From an uncultured bacterium (GTDB lineage: Bacteria > Patescibacteriota > Minisyncoccia > Phycocordibacterales > UBA9973), in NCBI GenBank assembly GCA_903895055.1, contig CAITSL010000051.1:1-7933 (forward strand): 7,933 bases of DNA. The letters run 5' to 3'. The translations under genes and the position numbers were made by a program. The notes below the pieces were generated by a model. It searched no databases, had not been told where the DNA came from, and saw only the letters and a list, made by a program, of their open reading frames with translations. Of this stretch, positions 5,387 through 7,933 are shown piece by piece (the first letter of the stretch is position 1; each line of letters starts with the position of its first letter).

Positions 5387-6223
5387 ATGAAAATAAAATT
5401 AACATTTATTTTGGCACTTTTATTTCTTTTTTTGGGGTTTCGAGTAGTCCAAGCGCAAGTGGTTATCAACGAAGTGGAATTGAATCCCACCGGAGCCAGA
5501 TTTATCGAACTTTATAATGAGGGCAATCAAACGGTTGATCTTTCCGGCTGGTATCTCCAGAGAAAAACGGAGAATCAAACTGATTTTGGATCGCTCGTTT
5601 CCAAAACTAATTTTAAAGGAAAGGTGATTGGCCCGAATGGCTATTTTTTGATTTCCAGGGGCGCGATGCAAAATGCCGATATCGTACAGGGTGCTTTAAC
5701 TTTAACCGAATCAAATACTATTCAATTAAAAAATTCAAAGGGGATGGTGATCGACAAAATAAGTTGGGGAGATGCGAGTACAAACATTCCTAATCCACCT
5801 GACGGAGAGAGTATCCAAAAAATGACAAGTGGCTGGATTGTGGCTTCGCCTACTCCAAGAGCGCCGAATATTGTAAGCATCAGTGTTCCGGTTCAAAATA
5901 TTCCTCCGGTTGCAAACATTCTCGTTGTTCCGCCAATTGTTCCTATTGCACCTGAACCAAAACCAAAACCAAAAATAATCGAAACAAAATCAAAGACAGA
6001 AGTGCCCAAAATCAAAACAAAAATTGTGGCTGAACCTAAAAAAAATTTGATTGATCCAATTGATCCGACTTATTTGGTGGCAACGCCACCAAGTGAAGAA
6101 TCCTATTTCTTTTGGGGCGGATTGGTGGTATTGTTGATTGTCTCCGGCGGAGCAATTTATTTTATCAGACGAAGAAAAAATATTTCTAAAGTTGGAGATA
6201 ATTTTAAAATAATAGATAAATAA
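5387..6223 (+). CDS. Secreted, membrane-anchored lamin-tail-domain protein
   Basis: 278 residues. Residues 1-23 are a signal peptide (MKIK, hydrophobic LTFILALLFLFLGF, cleavage after VQA). A lamin-tail domain (Ig-like beta sandwich) follows at about 25-155: VVINEVELNPTGARFIELYN, then VDLSGWYL, IGPNGYFLISRG and GMVIDKISWGD. A Pro/Lys/Glu-rich linker (about 170-222, EPKPKPK) leads to one membrane segment at 241-260 and a positively charged end (RRRKN), giving an outside-facing domain held by a C-terminal anchor. Bacterial lamin-tail domains are thought to mediate surface adhesion or to target exported enzymes; no enzyme domain is present here, so an adhesive or structural surface role is inferred. 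Start at 5387 is fixed by the signal peptide and by the -10 just upstream. The next gene follows 4 bases after its stop. Confidence 0.88.
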   Translation: MKIKLTFILALLFLFLGFRVVQAQVVINEVELNPTGARFIELYNEGNQTVDLSGWYLQRKTENQTDFGSLVSKTNFKGKVIGPNGYFLISRGAMQNADIVQGALTLTESNTIQLKNSKGMVIDKISWGDASTNIPNPPDGESIQKMTSGWIVASPTPRAPNIVSISVPVQNIPPVANILVVPPIVPIAPEPKPKPKIIETKSKTEVPKIKTKIVAEPKKNLIDPIDPTYLVATPPSEESYFFWGGLVVLLIVSGGAIYFIRRRKNISKVGDNFKIIDK

Positions 6224-6227
6224 TTAT

Positions 6228-6443
6228 ATGTTTCAAAATTTCTTATTAAAAAAAATGCTTCGAACGGAGGGAGTTCCCGAAGCGCAGATAGACTTGGTGA
6301 TAATGATGATGGAGAAAAATCCGGAGCTTTTTAAAAAAATTGCCGAAGAAATTAAAATAAAAATGAAAGAGGGCAAGAGTCAACAAGAAGCTTCTCTGGA
6401 AATAATGAAAAGATACGAAGCCGAATTAAGGAAATTAGCGTAA
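6228..6443 (+). CDS. Small helical protein of unknown function (71 aa)
   Basis: Mostly alpha-helical and charged. It starts MFQNFLLKKML, has a helix-turn region EGVPEAQIDLVIMMMEKNPE, and ends in a long Lys/Glu-rich helix (KKIAEEIKIKMKEG, then EASLEIMKRYEAELRKLA). The order of a short amphipathic helix, a PEAQ-type turn and a KNPELFKKIAEEI segment looks like a conserved small family, not chance coding: codon use is even and the frame is tight. No signal peptide or membrane segment. It starts 4 bases after the lamin-tail gene and so is probably co-transcribed with it; no clear ribosome site. Function unknown. Confidence 0.75.
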   Translation: MFQNFLLKKMLRTEGVPEAQIDLVIMMMEKNPELFKKIAEEIKIKMKEGKSQQEASLEIMKRYEAELRKLA

Positions 6444-6451
6444 ACGTAAAT

Positions 6452-6482
6452 CCCCAGATAGGGCCTAAGGCCCTATCTGGGG
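6452..6482. repeat. Short palindrome, copy C (31 nt), just upstream of the transposase
   Basis: AGATAGGGCCT at 6456-6466, a single A, then AGGCCCTATCT at 6468-6478, extended by CCCC/GGGG outside: 15 paired bases. It lies 8 bases after the small-protein stop and 17 bases before the transposase ATG. It is the same family as A and B: against the left half of A, 19 of 23 core bases match, and one stem pair has changed from A-T to G-C on both sides. No T-run follows. Confidence 0.95.
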
Positions 6483-6499
6483 CATGGTATTAATATTTT

Positions 6500-7105
6500 A
6501 TGAGGAAACAAAGTATTATAACTAATGAATATTACCATATATACAATCGCGGAGTAGATAAACGTGATATCTTTAGCGATAAGCAAGATATTAAACGTTT
6601 TATTGAAAGTATTCTTGAATTTAATCAAATTAAAGTAATAATAAGTCTAGCTAATTTAAGAAAAACTAATCAGATAGGGCCTAAGGCCCTATCTGAGCCT
6701 TTAGTCTCAGTCGTTGCTTATTGTTTAAATCCGAATCATTTTCATTTTGTTTTAAAACAACTAGAGGATGGTGGCATAGCTAAGTTTATGCAAAAATTGC
6801 AAGGAGGCTATACTTCTTATTTTAATATAAAAAATTCTCGTTCTGGATCACTTTTTCAAGGAACTTTTAAGTCACAATTAATGGGCAATGAAAATTATTT
6901 TAATAAAATTATTGGATATGTAAATAAAAATTATCAGATTCATAGTATCCCAAAAGAAAAGGGAGATTTGATTTTTGCCAGTGATTATGAATATGAAAAT
7001 AACAACTTTAAAATTGTTTCAAAGGCAGAGGGGCCCAATCGAGCAATAAAGGAAAATTCTTTATTCTTTAGGATTTGCTCTCTCATGTTCGAATATGTAT
7101 GCTGA
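6500..7105 (+). CDS. REP-associated Y1 (HUH) transposase, C-terminus replaced at a junction
   Basis: 201 residues. YYHIYNRGVDKRDIF at 11-25 is the standard RAYT opening. NPNHFHFVLKQ at 77-87 holds the HUH metal site (H80 and H82; usual form MPNHFH). GSLFQGTFKS at 116-125 and IIGYVNKNYQ at 137-146 follow; Y140 is the likely catalytic tyrosine that cuts single-stranded DNA and forms the 5' phosphotyrosine link. Residues 57-65 (QIGPKALSE) come from palindrome D inserted in frame in a variable loop before the HUH strand. Family similarity ends near residue 177 (KAEG); the last ~24 residues, up to TGA at 7103-7105, are read through the methyltransferase DNA on the other strand and are not expected to be native. 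The catalytic core looks complete. No Shine-Dalgarno sequence is seen. Confidence 0.85.
   Translation: MRKQSIITNEYYHIYNRGVDKRDIFSDKQDIKRFIESILEFNQIKVIISLANLRKTNQIGPKALSEPLVSVVAYCLNPNHFHFVLKQLEDGGIAKFMQKLQGGYTSYFNIKNSRSGSLFQGTFKSQLMGNENYFNKIIGYVNKNYQIHSIPKEKGDLIFASDYEYENNNFKIVSKAEGPNRAIKENSLFFRICSLMFEYVC
6670..6696. repeat. Short palindrome, copy D (27 nt), inside the transposase gene
   Basis: The 23-base core is identical to copy C (AGATAGGGCCT, A, AGGCCCTATCT at 6672-6694) with outer pairs TC/GA as in copy B. Its length of 27 keeps the frame, and it is translated as QIGPKALSE without a stop. It separates the segment ANLRKTN from LVSVVAYCL, where related transposases show a variable loop. 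Confidence 0.95.
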
Positions 7106-7932
7106 TAAAGCCAACTTTGCGGAGTAACGAGAGCAGTAGTGCAATGTTCGGTAGAAAACTCGAGACATCTTTCAACAAAAACCGTTGATAAGTCTGACTT
7201 TGTCAACGGATATTGGATATTACAAAAGTCTCTTAGGGTCTCCTCTTGCTTGCCTCTCATCAAGTATGGAACATTAGTTACTACTAATGTATATCTCCCA
7301 GCCAATAAATGTGCCGCCTTTGCCACCCCTTCAGCTGCAATGCCAAAGATTTCAGCGGCAGGATCGTCAGCAGAGCGTTCCTTCGCCAGTGCCTGCTCAA
7401 GCACCGGCGAGACTTCATCGTAACTAGATATAAACATTTCATTCTGCGGTAAGTCAGCTGGGTTAATCAGGCTGCCGAGGTCCGGGGCATCACTGAACAA
7501 CTGATATAAGCGTTCTAGGGCGGCTCGCAGGCGGGTGTCCTTCCCGGCCAGTTTCAGCCATGTTTCTAGTTGTCCCTGCACCGGGATACCTGAGCAAGCT
7601 ACATTAGGTACAGGCAGGAGCCGGTAGCCACCACGCTTCCAAGCCGCCAGCGCCAGAGCAAAAGCCGCGATCTGGGTGCAGCGTGGGTCAAGTTCCAGCC
7701 CGAAGATGTTATCGCGCAGCACCACTTCTGCAGCTTCAGCTTCGCCCAGACCTTCCTCTTCCATTCGCATTTCGACCTGCATATCGAATCCGGCTACCAG
7801 GAAATGCCCTGACCCGCAACACGGGTCCATCAAGGTTACTTCAGCCGCGGTCTGCGGCCAGCCGCGGAAGGTACCTGCGGCCGGGGTGCCATCTTCTTTT
7901 AAGCGCAGATACTCCCATTTTTTTGTTAGGGG
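6985..7932 (-). CDS. N6-adenine DNA methyltransferase (PglX / type IIG-like), fragment open at both ends
   Basis: The minus-strand frame enters from the right edge of the window and gives about 315 residues. WEYLRLKEDG and GTFRGWPQTAAEVTLM lead into SAM-binding motif I, DPCCGSGHFLV (from residue 36). NIFGLELDPRC (75-85) is the acidic adenosine-binding strand. Motif IV appears as VVTNVPYLMRGKQ (NVPY at 220-223, where NPPY is usual), followed by KSDLSTVFVERCLEF and ALVTPQSWLYQ. Such large enzymes act in BREX (PglX) or as combined restriction-methylation proteins, modifying adenine in DNA. The last conserved segment is IARLGPSAFETI; after it (forward positions below about 7012) the frame runs into transposase DNA, reads LKLLFSYS and stops, so the C-terminal target-recognition part is missing. 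The region is GC-richer with different codon use from the rest of the window. Whether it was methylation-only or also cut DNA cannot be told. Confidence 0.85.
   Translation of the reverse strand, partial: PLTKKWEYLRLKEDGTPAAGTFRGWPQTAAEVTLMDPCCGSGHFLVAGFDMQVEMRMEEEGLGEAEAAEVVLRDNIFGLELDPRCTQIAAFALALAAWKRGGYRLLPVPNVACSGIPVQGQLETWLKLAGKDTRLRAALERLYQLFSDAPDLGSLINPADLPQNEMFISSYDEVSPVLEQALAKERSADDPAAEIFGIAAEGVAKAAHLLAGRYTLVVTNVPYLMRGKQEETLRDFCNIQYPLTKSDLSTVFVERCLEFSTEHCTTALVTPQSWLYQHTYSNMREQILKNKEFSFIARLGPSAFETILKLLFSYS
7011..7032. other. Junction between two unlike sequences (chimera or recombination point)
   Basis: Left of this point the sequence codes for the transposase on the plus strand, right of it for a methyltransferase on the minus strand. 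Both proteins lose family similarity here, and base composition rises clearly further right. The transposase looks native to about 7030 and the methyltransferase from about 7012, so a few shared bases may have guided the join. Confidence 0.7.
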
Positions 7933-7933
7933 A

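Larger units (their letters stand above)
6452..7032 (+). mobile_element. Candidate REP/RAYT unit: palindrome plus Y1 transposase, cut off at its 3' end
   Basis: A palindrome of the dispersed family directly precedes a RAYT-type Y1 transposase gene. This is the arrangement of REPtrons in other bacteria, where the transposase recognises REP hairpins. Any right-hand palindrome would lie beyond the junction at about 7011-7032 and is lost. Ends are therefore approximate. Confidence 0.5.

Noticed and set aside
2024..6696. CRISPR array from repeated palindromes
   Set aside because: The copies are hundreds to thousands of bases apart, with genes between them and no regular spacers or cas genes.
7139..7423. 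Plus-strand open frame inside the methyltransferase
   Set aside because: It is antisense to conserved methyltransferase motifs and has no recognisable domain.
1..7933. tRNA, rRNA or riboswitch genes
   Set aside because: No cloverleaf with a T-loop motif, no rRNA-like stretch and no known riboswitch core was seen on either strand.

Overview
The window looks like a piece of a Patescibacteria / Candidate Phyla Radiation (Parcubacteria-like) genome. The basis is its mix of genes, not a marker gene: an O-antigen-ligase-like membrane protein fused to TPRs, a signal-peptide + lamin-tail + membrane-anchor protein, a PfkB kinase with an unusual Cys/His insert, a small helical protein, an S23/Avd-like four-helix protein and a RAYT-like Y1 transposase. 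Base composition is moderately AT-rich, Shine-Dalgarno sequences are weak or absent, and nothing suggests a non-standard code. The last ~900 bases differ: they are GC-richer and encode part of a large N6-adenine DNA methyltransferase. Both genes at the boundary are broken there, so the contig probably joins two sources at about 7011-7032, by misassembly or by recombination.

Layout. 2-1996 is a compact forward block: the tail of a heptad-repeat coiled-coil protein, then a fusion of a transposase-type zinc ribbon + helix-turn-helix to a RecB/Cas4-type PD-(D/E)XK nuclease, then a four-helix-bundle protein. No DDE transposase domain is recognisable in the fusion. 1997-2169 holds a 48-nt perfect palindrome, a good extended -10 promoter and a small hairpin at the ribosome-binding region of the next gene. 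2170-4287 is the Wzy/WaaL-like + TPR protein. A second copy of the palindrome lies between it and the convergent kinase gene (4343-5368, minus strand), whose stop codon it supplies. The kinase and the lamin-tail gene (5387-6223, plus) diverge from 18 bases that hold two overlapping extended -10 promoters and leave almost no 5' leader on either side. A 71-residue helical protein follows, then a third palindrome, then the Y1 transposase (6500-7105), which carries a fourth palindrome in frame inside its own coding sequence. The transposase tail runs into the reversed, 3'-broken methyltransferase (6985-7932).

The most interesting theme is a REP/RAYT-like system: one RAYT-type transposase and four copies of a palindrome family (two long, two short) sharing the arm CAGATAG(A/G)GCCT, with compensatory base changes between copies. 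The copies sit in intergenic gaps, at a gene end and inside the transposase gene. A second, separate GC-rich semi-palindromic motif is repeated in the same reading frame in both the nuclease and four-helix genes, like the protein-coding palindromic elements known from Rickettsia. The transposase-DNA-binding/PD-(D/E)XK fusion is the best single candidate for a poorly described enzyme.
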